The translations under genes and the position numbers were made by a program. From NCBI RefSeq assembly GCF_036250755.1, contig NZ_CP109583.1:5231501-5295500 (forward strand): DNA of 64,000 nucleotides, in the 5' to 3' direction. This DNA is from Streptomyces uncialis (lineage in GTDB: Bacteria > Actinomycetota > Actinomycetes > Streptomycetales > Streptomycetaceae). The notes below the pieces were generated by a model. That model was not told the origin of the DNA. It did no database searches and saw only the letters and a program-made list of their open reading frames with translations. Positions 24,697 through 33,300 of the stretch are shown here, in pieces. Position 1 is the stretch's first letter. Each line of letters starts with the position of its first letter.

Positions 24697-25802
24697 ACCC
24701 GGCGGCGCTGTGTGTCGCGGCGGCGGTGGCGTGCTGCGCGGGGGCGGGTGTGTGGCTGGCTTGGGCGTGGGGCCCGCGAGCGAGCCGGGCGGCCCGGCTG
24801 CGGGCGGTGCTGGCCCGGCCGGTGCGGCCTCCGGCGACCCAGCCCCTGGACCGGGCCCTGGGGCATCTGCTGGACCGGACGTCGGGTGGTGGACGGGGTG
24901 CCTGGCATGGGGTTCGGGCAGGGGCCCGGTCCGGAGTTCGGCATGAAGTTCGGCATGAAGTTCGGCCTGGTGGGGCGGTTGCTGGGGCTTTCGGCGGGCC
25001 GTTCGGTGGGCTGGCCGGTGGGTCGGTCGGCGTGCTGATCGGTGGGGCGTCCGGTGGGTCGGCGCGTGGGCGGGTAGGTGTGACGGTCCGTCGGTGGGGG
25101 GCTGTTGTGGCGGGGCGGGTCGGGCACGAGGTGTGGGTGCTGGTTGTGGGGGCCGTGGTCGCGCTCGCCGGGCGGTCACCGCTGCCGTTGCTGCTCGGGG
25201 CGGCCGCCATGCCCGTGACGCGACGTGCGCTGCGTGCCCGAGCTCAGCGGGCGGCACGCGACCGGCGGGCCGACGAGGTGATCGCCCTGTGCGGCGCCCT
25301 GGTCGGTGAGATGCGCGCCGGACGGCATCCAGGCGAGGCCCTGTCCGAGGTCGCCCGCGCCCCGGACGGCGGGCTCGGCGCGGCCCGTACCACCGTGCTC
25401 GCCGCGGCCCGCTTCGGCGGGGACGTGCCGGGCGAACTCACCGCGGCGGCCCGGGAGTCCGGTGCGGAGGGGCTCGTGGGACTGGCCGTGTGCTGGCGGG
25501 TGGCCGTGGACCAGGGCGCGGGGCTCGCCGCCGGACTGGAGCGCCTGGAGGCAGCCTTGCGCGCCGAGCGGGACCAGCGCGCCGAACTGCGCGCGCAGTT
25601 GGCGGGTGCGCGGGCCACCGCCGTGATGCTCGCGGGCCTTCCCGTGGTGGGGCTGCTGCTCGGCGCCGCGTTGGGGGCGGAGCCGCTGAGGGTGCTGCTG
25701 CACACCGGTCCCGGTTTGGTGTGCCTCGCGGTGGGCGGCGCGCTGGAGGTCACGGGGCTCTGGTGGGCCTCCCGGATCGTGCGGGGGGCAGAGGTGGGGT
25801 GA
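24693..25802 (+). CDS. tadB: TadB-type pilus assembly membrane protein
   Basis: A 369-residue protein with the T2SSF domain in its C-terminal half (RRADEVIALCGALVGEMRAG onward) and hydrophobic segments at the N-terminus, near 150-170 and near 315-360. With TadA and TadC it forms the inner-membrane platform of the pilus. The N-terminal third has an odd low-complexity insertion of Gly/Val/Arg (residues 70-130), over DNA where GTTCGGCATGAA is repeated. GTG start overlaps the tadA stop. Confidence 0.82.
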   Translation: MNPAALCVAAAVACCAGAGVWLAWAWGPRASRAARLRAVLARPVRPPATQPLDRALGHLLDRTSGGGRGAWHGVRAGARSGVRHEVRHEVRPGGAVAGAFGGPFGGLAGGSVGVLIGGASGGSARGRVGVTVRRWGAVVAGRVGHEVWVLVVGAVVALAGRSPLPLLLGAAAMPVTRRALRARAQRAARDRRADEVIALCGALVGEMRAGRHPGEALSEVARAPDGGLGAARTTVLAAARFGGDVPGELTAAARESGAEGLVGLAVCWRVAVDQGAGLAAGLERLEAALRAERDQRAELRAQLAGARATAVMLAGLPVVGLLLGAALGAEPLRVLLHTGPGLVCLAVGGALEVTGLWWASRIVRGAEVG

Positions 25803-26094
25803 GGGGCGGGGCGCCGGGGACGCGTGGGGTTGGGCTGACGCGGGGTGGGGCTGGGCCGGCCGGGGCGAGGGCTGGGGGTGCGGTCGGTGCGGAGGCGGGT
25901 GCGGGGTGCGGGGGAGCCGGGCTGGGTCTTGGGGTGCGGACGTGAGGAATGGGTCGGCCAGGGCGGCAGGGCTCGGGCTGGGGCCAGGGGCGGGGGCTGG
26001 GCGCGGTGTGCGGGGTCGGGGGCGAGGGGCTGAGTGGGCTGGATGTGGTCGGTGTGCTCGGTGGTGGGGGTTGTCCACAGGCTGGGGGTTGTTC

Positions 26095-27000
26095 ATGTCG
26101 GGTTGGTTGGGTGCGGGGGCCGCGTGGTGGCTGTGGTGGCTGTTGTGCGGGGTGAGCGAGAAACGGTGCGGAGGGTACGTACGGGCGCGGTGGGGGCGAG
26201 TGCTCGGGACGGCGGGTCCGGCGACGGGCAGGGGGATGCGCGTGGTCATGAGCGGGGCGGCGGCTGTGGCCGGTCCGGGCGGGGGGATTCGGAGTCCGAA
26301 CGCTCCGACTGCGAGGCGGGGGCGGGGCGAGGACGGCCGGGGGAGGGAGGCCGCGGTGAGCGGTGGCGGTGAGCGGGGACGGCGTGGGACGGAGGTCGTG
26401 CGGAGGTGGGCGCCGGTGCTGGGCGTCGGGTGTGCCGCGTTCCTGTTCGTGGAGGGTGCGGCCGGGCTCGTGGCCGGGGTGCTCGCCGGAGCCGGGGCGT
26501 GGTGGGCCGGGCGGCGGGTGGGCTCGGCGGCCGAGGGACCGGACCTGACGCGGGTAGCGGGTGAACTTCCGCTCGCGGCGGATCTCCTGGGCGCGTGCGT
26601 GGCCGCGGGTGCCGAGCCGGTCAGCGCGGCACGGGCGGTCGGTGACGCGCTGGGCGGGCCGGTCGGGGTGTGCCTGGCCCGGGGTGCGGCGGAGGTGCGG
26701 TTGGGCGCCGGACCGGCGTACGCCTGGCGGGAGTTGGCGGCGCTGCCGGACGGGGCGGGGCTGGCCCGGCTGCTGGAGCGCGCGGGGGACTCGGGGGCGC
26801 CGGCGGCAGCGCCGGTGGCCCGGTACGCGGCCCAGGCCCGGGCGCGGTGGAGTCGCACCGCGACGGCGCGGGCCCGGCGGGCGGGGGTGCTGGTCACGGC
26901 GCCGGTGGGGCTGTGTTTCCTGCCCGCGTTCGTGGTCGTCGGGGTGCTGCCGGTGGTGGTCGGCCTGGCGGGGCGGCTGTTGGCGGGAGGTGACGGATGA
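26095..27000 (+). CDS. tadC: TadC-type pilus assembly membrane protein
   Basis: A 301-residue protein with a T2SSF-like core (ELPLAADLLGACVAAGAEPVSAARAVG) and a C-terminal hydrophobic segment. The start is uncertain: ATG 26095 has GGGGG upstream but leaves a 290-base gap after tadB in which only low-complexity frames occur. Residues 45-95 are Gly/Arg-rich and unlike the family, so a start nearer the core (for example around 26360) is possible. Confidence 0.72.
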   Translation: MSGWLGAGAAWWLWWLLCGVSEKRCGGYVRARWGRVLGTAGPATGRGMRVVMSGAAAVAGPGGGIRSPNAPTARRGRGEDGRGREAAVSGGGERGRRGTEVVRRWAPVLGVGCAAFLFVEGAAGLVAGVLAGAGAWWAGRRVGSAAEGPDLTRVAGELPLAADLLGACVAAGAEPVSAARAVGDALGGPVGVCLARGAAEVRLGAGPAYAWRELAALPDGAGLARLLERAGDSGAPAAAPVARYAAQARARWSRTATARARRAGVLVTAPVGLCFLPAFVVVGVLPVVVGLAGRLLAGGDG

Positions 27001-27118
27001 CTCGGACACCGGGGTGAGGCGTCCCGGTCAAGGAGCGGAGGTCGGGTCGGGGCGCCACGTAATGAGAGCAGTTGAAGGTTCAGGAACGTCAGGGAAATCG
27101 CGAGCAACGGGGGTTGCC

Positions 27119-27403
27119 ATGGGTTGCGGAACACGGGTGCGGGCGGGTGTGCGTACCGGGATGAGGAAGGTGCGGGGTGCGGTGGTCGCGGTGCGCCGAC
27201 GCCACGGCCACGGGGACGGGGACGGCCACGGGGACGGCCGACGCCACGGCCACGGGGACGGCGGGATCGTCACCTCGGAGTACGCGATGGGACTCATCGC
27301 GGCGGTGGGGTTCGCCGGGGTGCTCTACAAGGTGGTGACCAGCGCGCAGGTGAGTGCCGCGCTGCAAGGGGTCGTCCAGAAGGCGCTCGATGTCCAGTTC
27401 TGA
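27119..27403 (+). CDS. Flp-like pilin (DUF4244) with His-Gly-Asp repeat leader
   Basis: A 94-residue small pilin-type protein. The C-terminal part (IVTSEYAMGLIAAVGFAGVLYKVV) has the Glu-Tyr and single hydrophobic helix of DUF4244/Flp pilins, the expected pilus subunit of the Tad operon. The N-terminal 50 residues contain HGHGDGDGHGDG-type repeats from a 12-base tandem repeat at about 27200-27262. Basic residues precede the helix, as needed for prepilin processing and orientation. Confidence 0.75.
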   Translation: MGCGTRVRAGVRTGMRKVRGAVVAVRRRHGHGDGDGHGDGRRHGHGDGGIVTSEYAMGLIAAVGFAGVLYKVVTSAQVSAALQGVVQKALDVQF

Positions 27404-27920
27404 GGGCCGGGTTCCCAGGTCCGGGGTTGCTTCGGGTTCCGAGGCTGTTCCGATGTCCAGGTCTGTGGGGTGGCGCCCCGAGCGGGATGGCCCGAGGCGG
27501 AGGCCGTGGGGAGGCGTCGGGCATCGCGGGGACCGGGGGTTCGTGACGGCGGAGGCGGCGGTCGCGTTGCCCGTGCTGGCGGTGTTCACGATGGCGCTGG
27601 TGTGGGCGCTGCTCGCCGCGGCGGCACAGATCCAGTGCGTGGACGCGGCTCGGATCGGCGCGAGGGCCGCCGCCCGGGAGGACCCGGAGGCCGCTGTCGT
27701 CGTGGCGGCGCGCCGGGCGGCGCCCGCGGGCGCCAGGGTCTCGGTGCGCCGGGACGGTGATCTGGTGCGGGTGCGTGTCAGCGCCCCCGCCCCGGGGCCC
27801 GACGTGCTTCCACTGTGGCTGCGGCACACGGCGGTGGCGCCGGCGGAGGACCCGGCCGTGACGGTTGCCGGTGAAGTGGGGGTCCTTGAGCGGGCAGGGG
27901 GCGGGGTCGGTGAGCGGTGA
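27390..27920 (+). CDS. tadE: TadE-family minor pilin
   Basis: A 176-residue protein whose FVTAEAAVALPVLAVFTMALVWALLAAAAQIQCVDAAR segment, residues about 50-88, is the TadE hydrophobic helix preceded by a Glu. TadE-like pseudopilins join the Tad pilus. ATG 27390 has AGAAGG six bases upstream and overlaps the pilin gene by 14 bases; ATG 27453 is an alternative. The next gene starts inside its last codons. Confidence 0.78.
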   Translation: MSSSEGRVPRSGVASGSEAVPMSRSVGWRPERDGPRRRPWGGVGHRGDRGFVTAEAAVALPVLAVFTMALVWALLAAAAQIQCVDAARIGARAAAREDPEAAVVVAARRAAPAGARVSVRRDGDLVRVRVSAPAPGPDVLPLWLRHTAVAPAEDPAVTVAGEVGVLERAGGGVGER

Positions 27921-28401
27921 CGGACCGGTGCTCACCGGAGTGACGGACGGTGGTCGGACCGCGGGTGGGAAAGCCCGTTCCTGTTCCCGTTCCCGCTCAT
28001 CCTTGTCCGGTGCGTCCGGTGCGTCCGGTGCGTGTCGCGGGGGTCGCCGTCACGGCAGGGATCGGGGCGCGGCGACTGTGTGGGCGGTCATGGCGGTCGC
28101 CGTCCTGGGGTTGGTCTTCGGGGTGCTTCTGGCCATGGGTCACGCGATGGTGGTCCGTCACAAGGCGGCGGGGGCGGCCGATCTGGCCGCGCTCGCCGCG
28201 GCGGAGCACTGGATGGCGGGGCAGGCGGGGGCGTGCGCGCGGGCCCGGGTGGTGGCCGGGGCGCAGGAGGGGCGGTTGGTGCGGTGCGTGCTGAACGGCG
28301 AGGTGGTGGAGGTGACGGCCGCGGTGGGCGAGGGCATGTTCGCCGCCGAGATGAGATCCCGGGCGGGCCCGGCGACGGTGCCTCTGCCGGGGGTGCGTTG
28401 A
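27910..28401 (+). CDS. Rv3654c-like TadE/TadG-type protein
   Basis: A 163-residue protein with RDRGAATVWAVMAVAVLGLVFGVLLAMGHAMVVRHKAAGAADLAALAAA, a TadG-type helix with the conserved AADLAALAAA motif, at residues 58-106. This family sits between TadE and the DEAD-box helicase in actinobacteria and is thought to be a secreted or pilus-associated product. GTG at 27910 overlaps tadE by 11 bases. Confidence 0.75.
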   Translation: MSGDGPVLTGVTDGGRTAGGKARSCSRSRSSLSGASGASGACRGGRRHGRDRGAATVWAVMAVAVLGLVFGVLLAMGHAMVVRHKAAGAADLAALAAAEHWMAGQAGACARARVVAGAQEGRLVRCVLNGEVVEVTAAVGEGMFAAEMRSRAGPATVPLPGVR

Positions 28402-28715
28402 GGAGCCGCCGTGGGAGCGGAACCGCCGTCCTGGCGCTTGACGGGGTCTCTGGGGTCCTCGGCGTTCGAGATGATCCCCGGTGGTCGACAGACTGTGCGA
28501 CGGGCGTGGCGCCCCCCTGAGGGGCCGTCAGGGGGCATGTCCGCGGCGGCGCGGGCCTCCACCTTGCGGTATCCGGCTCCACGTCGGCCGTCGGCGCACA
28601 CCGCACTCGGCCAAGGCGGCCCAGGACCCTGCGCCGGAACCGGTCCCGCGTCCGGCCCAGTTCCGGGCTCAGGCTCTACGCCCGGTCCCGGTCCCGGTTC
28701 CGGCTGGGGCTCGGC
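28402..28715. other. convergent intergenic region, repetitive
   Basis: No gene seen. The rightmost 90 bases continue the CCCGGTTCCGG-type repetition that also encodes the Gly-Pro-Glu tail of the helicase. Confidence 0.5.
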
Positions 28716-31244
28716 TCACGCCTGCGGGCCAGGCCCCGGCTCAGCGCCAGATCCCGGCTCAGGGCCAGGCCCCGGCTCAGGGCCAGGTCCCGGCTCGGGG
28801 TTCGGCCCGTGATCAGGTTCCGGCTCAGAGGTTCGCTCAGGGGGTGGTGCGTCGGTGAGGAGGGTGGTGAGGAGGCGGAGGGCGGCTCGTTTGTGGAGGG
28901 GCTCGTTGCCGTTGCCGCACTTGGGGGACTGGATGCAGGACGGGCAGCCGGCGTCGCACTCGCAGGCCGCGATGGCCTCGCGGGTGGCGGTGAGCCAGCC
29001 GCGGGCGGTGCGGAAGGCGCGTTCGGCGAAGCCCGCGCCGCCGGGATGGCCGTCGTAGACGAAGACCGTGGGAAGGAGGGTGTCGGGATGCAGGGGGACG
29101 GAGACGCCGCCGATGTCCCAGCGGTCGCAGGTGGCGAAGAGGGGCAGCATCCCGATGGAGGCGTGCTCCGCGGCGTGCAGCGCACCGGCGAGCTGTTCGG
29201 GTCCGATCCGGGCGGCGTCGAGCTGGTCCTCGGTGACCGTCCACCACACGGCGCGGGTGCGCAGGGTGCGGGGCGGCAGGTCGAGCTTGGTCTCGCCGAG
29301 CACCTCGCCGGTGATCAGTCGGCGGCGCAGGAACGAGACGACCTGGTTGGTGACCTCGACGGAGCCGTAGCAGAGCCGCCCGTCGCCCCAGGGGATCTCC
29401 GTGTCGGTCTCCAGGACAGAGATCGAGGTGATGTCACGGGCGACCGTGGAGTACGACGGGGCGGCCTGCTCGACCAGGGCGACGGAGTCGTCCAGGTCCA
29501 GTCGCCGGACGAGATAGGTGCGGCCCTGGTGGAGGTGGACGGCGCCCTCGTGGACGGAGGAGTGCGCGGCGGAGGCGTCGACGGTGCCGAGGAGACGGCC
29601 GGTGGCCTCCTCCACGATCTGCACCGGGGCACCGCCGCCGCCCCGGATGTCGGTCAGGTCGGCGGCCCGTTCCCGGCGGGTCCAGTGCCAGGCGCTGGTC
29701 CGGCGGCGCAGCAGCTTCGCGGCCTCCAGCTGGGGCATCAGTTCCGCCGCGCCGGGGCCGAAGAGCGCCAGGTCGTCGTCGGTGAGCGGGGCCTCGGCGG
29801 CGGCGGCGCACAGATGCGGGGCGAGGACGTACGGGTTGTCGGGGTCGAGGACCGTCGACTCGACCGGCTGGTCGAAGAGGGCCTCAGGGTGGTGGACGAG
29901 ATAGGTGTCCAGCGGGTCGTCACGGGCGATGAGCACCGCCAAGGCGCCCTCCCCGGAGCGCCCCGCGCGCCCGGCCTGCTGCCAGAGGGAGGCCCGGGTC
30001 CCGGGATAGCCGCAGATCAGGACGGCGTCCAGGCCGGAGACGTCCACCCCGAGCTCCAGGGCGGTGGTCGCGGCGAGGCCGAGGAGCTCGCCGGAGTGCA
30101 GGGCGCGCTCAAGGGCCCGGCGCTCCTCGGGGAGGTAGCCGCCCCGGTAGGCGGCCACCCGGCGGGGCAGGGAGCGGTCGACCTCGGCGAGCCGGTCCTG
30201 GGCGATGACGGAGATCAGTTCGGAGCCGCGCCGGGAGCGGACGAAGGCGACCGTGCGGACCCGGTCGACGACCAGGTCGGTGAGGAGGTCGGCGGTCTCG
30301 GCGGTGGCCGTGCGGCGGACCGGGGCGCCCTTCTCGCCGTGCAGCTCGGTGAGCGGGGGCTCCCACAGGGCGAACACCAGTTCGCCGCGCGGGGAGGCGT
30401 CGTCGGCCACCTCGCGCACCGGTACGCCGGTGAGCCGGGTCGCCGCGGCGGCCGGTTCGGCGGCGGTCGCGGAGGCCAGCAGGAACACGGGGTCGGAGCC
30501 GTACCGGGCGCACAGCCGCCGCAGCCGGCGCAGCACCTGGGCGACATGGGAGCCGAACACACCCCGGTAGGTGTGGCACTCGTCGATGACGACGTACCGC
30601 AGCGCGCGCAGGAAGGAGGACCAGCGCGGGTGCGACGGGAGGATGCCGCGGTGCAGCATGTCCGGATTGGTGAGGACGTACGTGGCGTACTGGCGTATCC
30701 ACTCCCGCTCCTCGAACGGGGTGTCGCCGTCGTACACGGCCGGGCGGACCGCCTTGCCGAGCGGCGCGGTGAGGTCCCGCAAGGCGCGGTGCTGGTCAGC
30801 CGCCAGTGCCTTGGTGGGCGCCAGGTACAGCGCGGTGGCGCCCCGCCCGTTGGGTGCCTCGGAGCCGTCCATGAGCGTCGACAGGATCGGGACGAGATAC
30901 GCCAGCGACTTGCCGGAGGCCGTCCCGGTGGCGACGACGACGGACTCGCCGTCGAGGGCGTGCCGCGCGGCGGTCGCCTGATGGGCCCACGGCCGTTCGA
31001 TGCCGGCTGCCCGGATCGCGTCGATCACTTCGGGCCGAATCGCCTCGGGCCAGTCGGCATGACGGCCCGCACGTGGGGGCAGGTGCTCCGTATGAGTGAT
31101 GCGGGTGGCCCTGCCTTGCCGGGCCGCGAGACGGTCGAGCACGACGTCAGGAGCGTCGGCGGCGTCCGCCCGTGGTCCGGGGACACGAGGAAGATTAGTC
31201 AAATCGGCCATTGGCACCGAGTGTGTCACTGGTCTGGTGGACAA
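28716..31244 (-). CDS. DEAD/DEAH-box helicase, YprA/MrfA-like with DUF1998-type zinc module
   Basis: An 842-residue superfamily 2 helicase. VVATGTASGKSLAY (motif I) lies near 104-117, VIDECHTYRG (DECH box) near 219, and QQAGRAGRSGEGAL (motif VI) near 420. A four-Cys cluster, CECDAGCPSCIQSPKCGNGN, near 770-790 matches the MrfA-type zinc module of a DNA-repair helicase family. The last 40 residues are Gly-Pro-Glu repeats without known function. The start at 31244 includes a VTHSVPMAD segment; ATG 31211 is an alternative. Convergent with the Tad operon, divergent from bldG. Confidence 0.88.
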   Translation of the reverse strand: MSTRPVTHSVPMADLTNLPRVPGPRADAADAPDVVLDRLAARQGRATRITHTEHLPPRAGRHADWPEAIRPEVIDAIRAAGIERPWAHQATAARHALDGESVVVATGTASGKSLAYLVPILSTLMDGSEAPNGRGATALYLAPTKALAADQHRALRDLTAPLGKAVRPAVYDGDTPFEEREWIRQYATYVLTNPDMLHRGILPSHPRWSSFLRALRYVVIDECHTYRGVFGSHVAQVLRRLRRLCARYGSDPVFLLASATAAEPAAAATRLTGVPVREVADDASPRGELVFALWEPPLTELHGEKGAPVRRTATAETADLLTDLVVDRVRTVAFVRSRRGSELISVIAQDRLAEVDRSLPRRVAAYRGGYLPEERRALERALHSGELLGLAATTALELGVDVSGLDAVLICGYPGTRASLWQQAGRAGRSGEGALAVLIARDDPLDTYLVHHPEALFDQPVESTVLDPDNPYVLAPHLCAAAAEAPLTDDDLALFGPGAAELMPQLEAAKLLRRRTSAWHWTRRERAADLTDIRGGGGAPVQIVEEATGRLLGTVDASAAHSSVHEGAVHLHQGRTYLVRRLDLDDSVALVEQAAPSYSTVARDITSISVLETDTEIPWGDGRLCYGSVEVTNQVVSFLRRRLITGEVLGETKLDLPPRTLRTRAVWWTVTEDQLDAARIGPEQLAGALHAAEHASIGMLPLFATCDRWDIGGVSVPLHPDTLLPTVFVYDGHPGGAGFAERAFRTARGWLTATREAIAACECDAGCPSCIQSPKCGNGNEPLHKRAALRLLTTLLTDAPPPERTSEPEPDHGPNPEPGPGPEPGPGPEPGSGAEPGPGPQA

Positions 31245-31408
31245 TCACTGTCAGGCGTCCCTCGGGGTTCCTGCGGCTTTGGTCGTGCCCGCCGTCGCGG
31301 GGGCGCTCCATGATTGAATGCCAACGCGGCTGGCGATCCGTCCCGGGGGTTCAAGCCGAGGTGTCCCTAGGGGCGACCGCTCGATAGCAAGGTGCTGGAG
31401 GATGATCC

Positions 31409-31750
31409 GTGGACCTGTCCCTGTCGACCCGTACCGTCGGCGATCGTACGGTCGTCGAGGTCGGTGGCGAAATCGATGTGTATACCGCGCCCAAGCTGCG
31501 GGAGCAGCTGGTCGAGCTGGTGAACGACGGCAGTTTCCACCTGGTCGTGGACATGGAGGGGGTCGACTTCCTCGACTCCACCGGACTCGGCGTGCTGGTG
31601 GGCGGCCTGAAGAGGGTGCGGGCCCACGAGGGCTCCCTGCGCCTGGTCTGCAACCAGGAGCGCATCCTGAAGATCTTCCGGATCACCGGTCTGACCAAGG
31701 TGTTCCCGATTCACAACTCGGTCGAGGAAGCCGTCGCCGCCACCGACTGA
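31409..31750 (+). CDS. bldG: anti-sigma factor antagonist BldG
   Basis: A 113-residue STAS-domain protein. The phosphorylation site is Ser57 in [17 protein letters not shown], the classical SpoIIAA/RsbV motif. In Streptomyces, BldG is required for aerial mycelium and antibiotic production and binds anti-sigma factors when unphosphorylated. GTG at 31409 has CTGGAGGA upstream. It is followed by hairpins and then apgA, as in the known bldG locus. Confidence 0.95.
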   Translation: MDLSLSTRTVGDRTVVEVGGEIDVYTAPKLREQLVELVNDGSFHLVVDMEGVDFLDSTGLGVLVGGLKRVRAHEGSLRLVCNQERILKIFRITGLTKVFPIHNSVEEAVAATD

Positions 31751-31755
31751 CCATC

Positions 31756-31820
31756 GTCCCCGGGTCCGCCCGGGGGACAGTGCGACCATCGGGGGGCCGG
31801 GCCGCAGGCTCGGCCCCCCG
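31756..31820 (+). terminator. two hairpins between bldG and apgA
   Basis: GTCCCCGGG...CCCGGGGGAC (31756-31778) is followed by a perfect 10-bp stem pairing 31790-31799 with 31811-31820. They would terminate part of the bldG transcripts, consistent with the monocistronic and read-through messages known for bldG in S. coelicolor. Confidence 0.65.
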
Positions 31821-31849
31821 ACACACGTCAGCCCGCCCGAGGGGGATGC

Positions 31850-32266
31850 ATGGCAACCGTCGAACTCCGCTTCAGCGCGCTGCCCGAGCATGTTCGGACC
31901 GCCAGGCTGGTCGCGGCGGCCGTCGCCCGGCGCGCCGGGGTGGACGAGGCCGTGCTGGACGAGGTGCGGCTCGCGGTGGGCGAGGCGTGCACCCGTGCGG
32001 TCGGACTTCATCAGAGCGGCGGGATCGACGCGCCCGTCGAGGTGCGGCTGATCGAGGAGGAGAAGCAGTTCTCCATCGTCGTCGGTGACGAGGCACCCCG
32101 GGTGGGTTCCGCTTCCGACGCCTCCGGTGAGAGTGCCGAGAGCGAGGACGAGATGGGTCTCGCGGTGATCAGCGGTCTCGTTGACGATGTCGAGGTCACC
32201 GCTGGTGAGGCGGGCGGATCGATCCGGATGACCTGGCCCACGGCCGCCGCCTCCGCGGCGGGCTGA
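31850..32266 (+). CDS. apgA: RsbW-like anti-sigma regulatory ATPase ApgA
   Basis: A 138-residue GHKL/HATPase_c2 protein. DEVRLAVGEACTRAV holds the N-box Glu-Asn/Ala region and DEMGLAVISGLVDDVEV the G-box region. The N-box Asn is not preserved in the usual place (EACTRAV), so kinase activity toward BldG may be weak. In Streptomyces the gene downstream of bldG encodes this anti-sigma protein and binds BldG. GAGGGGG precedes the ATG. Confidence 0.88.
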   Translation: MATVELRFSALPEHVRTARLVAAAVARRAGVDEAVLDEVRLAVGEACTRAVGLHQSGGIDAPVEVRLIEEEKQFSIVVGDEAPRVGSASDASGESAESEDEMGLAVISGLVDDVEVTAGEAGGSIRMTWPTAAASAAG

Positions 32267-33300
32267 CACCCGACACCGGACTCCGAACACCCGACACGTC
32301 CCTAGCCGGGCCGTCCCTCCTCCGTCCGGCCCTGCCATCCCTGCCATCCCTGCCATCCCTGGCCTCTGCCGGGTCCCGCCCGGCCCTGCGCCCGGCCATG
32401 CCCGCGTCGCCCGTACGGCGTCCCGGCGCCCCTGCCTGTGCCGGCCGAGGCCCACGCGGGCCCGCGCCCCCGCCCACGGTCGTACGCGCAGCCCTGGCCG
32501 CACCGGCGCACAGCCGCACCGGACGTGTGGGACGGGGCCGGACGTACTGGATGGCCGCCCCGCCCCGCCTCGCGCACCCCGTCCGCCCCACGCGGGCCGC
32601 CTGTGCCGTCCGAACACCACTTCGCACGAATGTGCCCCGCCGTACGAGCCCCCGCTCCCACCCGCTGGCGTAGCCGGTGTGCCGGGGCAGCCGGGGTGAG
32701 CCGGGGCAGCCGGGGCAGCCGGGGCAGCCGGGGTGAGCCGGGAGCGGCCATCCCGCTCCGCCGCCCGGCCCCGGCATCCGCACCCTCGCTCGGTCCCGAA
32801 GCCCGTACCCGGCCCCGGTGACCGCACTTCGGCTCCGTAGCCCCCGCTAGGTCCCGGAGCCCGGAGCCTGCACCCGGCCCCGGTGACCGCACCGCCCCCG
32901 GGCGACCGCTCCCCGTAGCTGCCTCCCCCATATCCGCCGCCCCCGGATACCCGCCGGAATCCGCTCCCCGGAATCCGCCCCCGTATCCGCCCCCTGAATC
33001 CCCTCCCCGTACCGCGGCCGGTACCGCTCCCGCACTGCCGCTCCCGTACTGCCGCTCCCCGCGCTACCGCTCCGCTCCGCTCCCCGTAACCGTCTCCGGT
33101 CCGCACTCGTGTGGATGATCGGGAGCAACCCCCGACACACACTCGCGGCACTTTCCCACATGCCTCAAGGGCATTATTTTTCATGTGCGGATGCGAGAGC
33201 GAATTTCCCCCACCCTGCGGTCGCCACTCTGTTTGGATCGGGATTCTCTCCCTACAATCCGTCCACATCTTGAGCTCAGTCCAAGCGTCAAGGAGGACGA
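32267..33300. other. 1-kb gene-free region between apgA and hppA
   Basis: No supported gene. It contains tandem short repeats: CCATCCCTG at about 32335-32362, GGGGCAGCC at about 32700-32735, and Pro-codon-like CCGCTCCCC runs at 32930-33090. The last 120 bases become AT-richer (GGCATTATTTTTCATG) and probably carry the hppA promoter. AAGGAGGA before 33301 is the hppA ribosome site. Confidence 0.6.
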
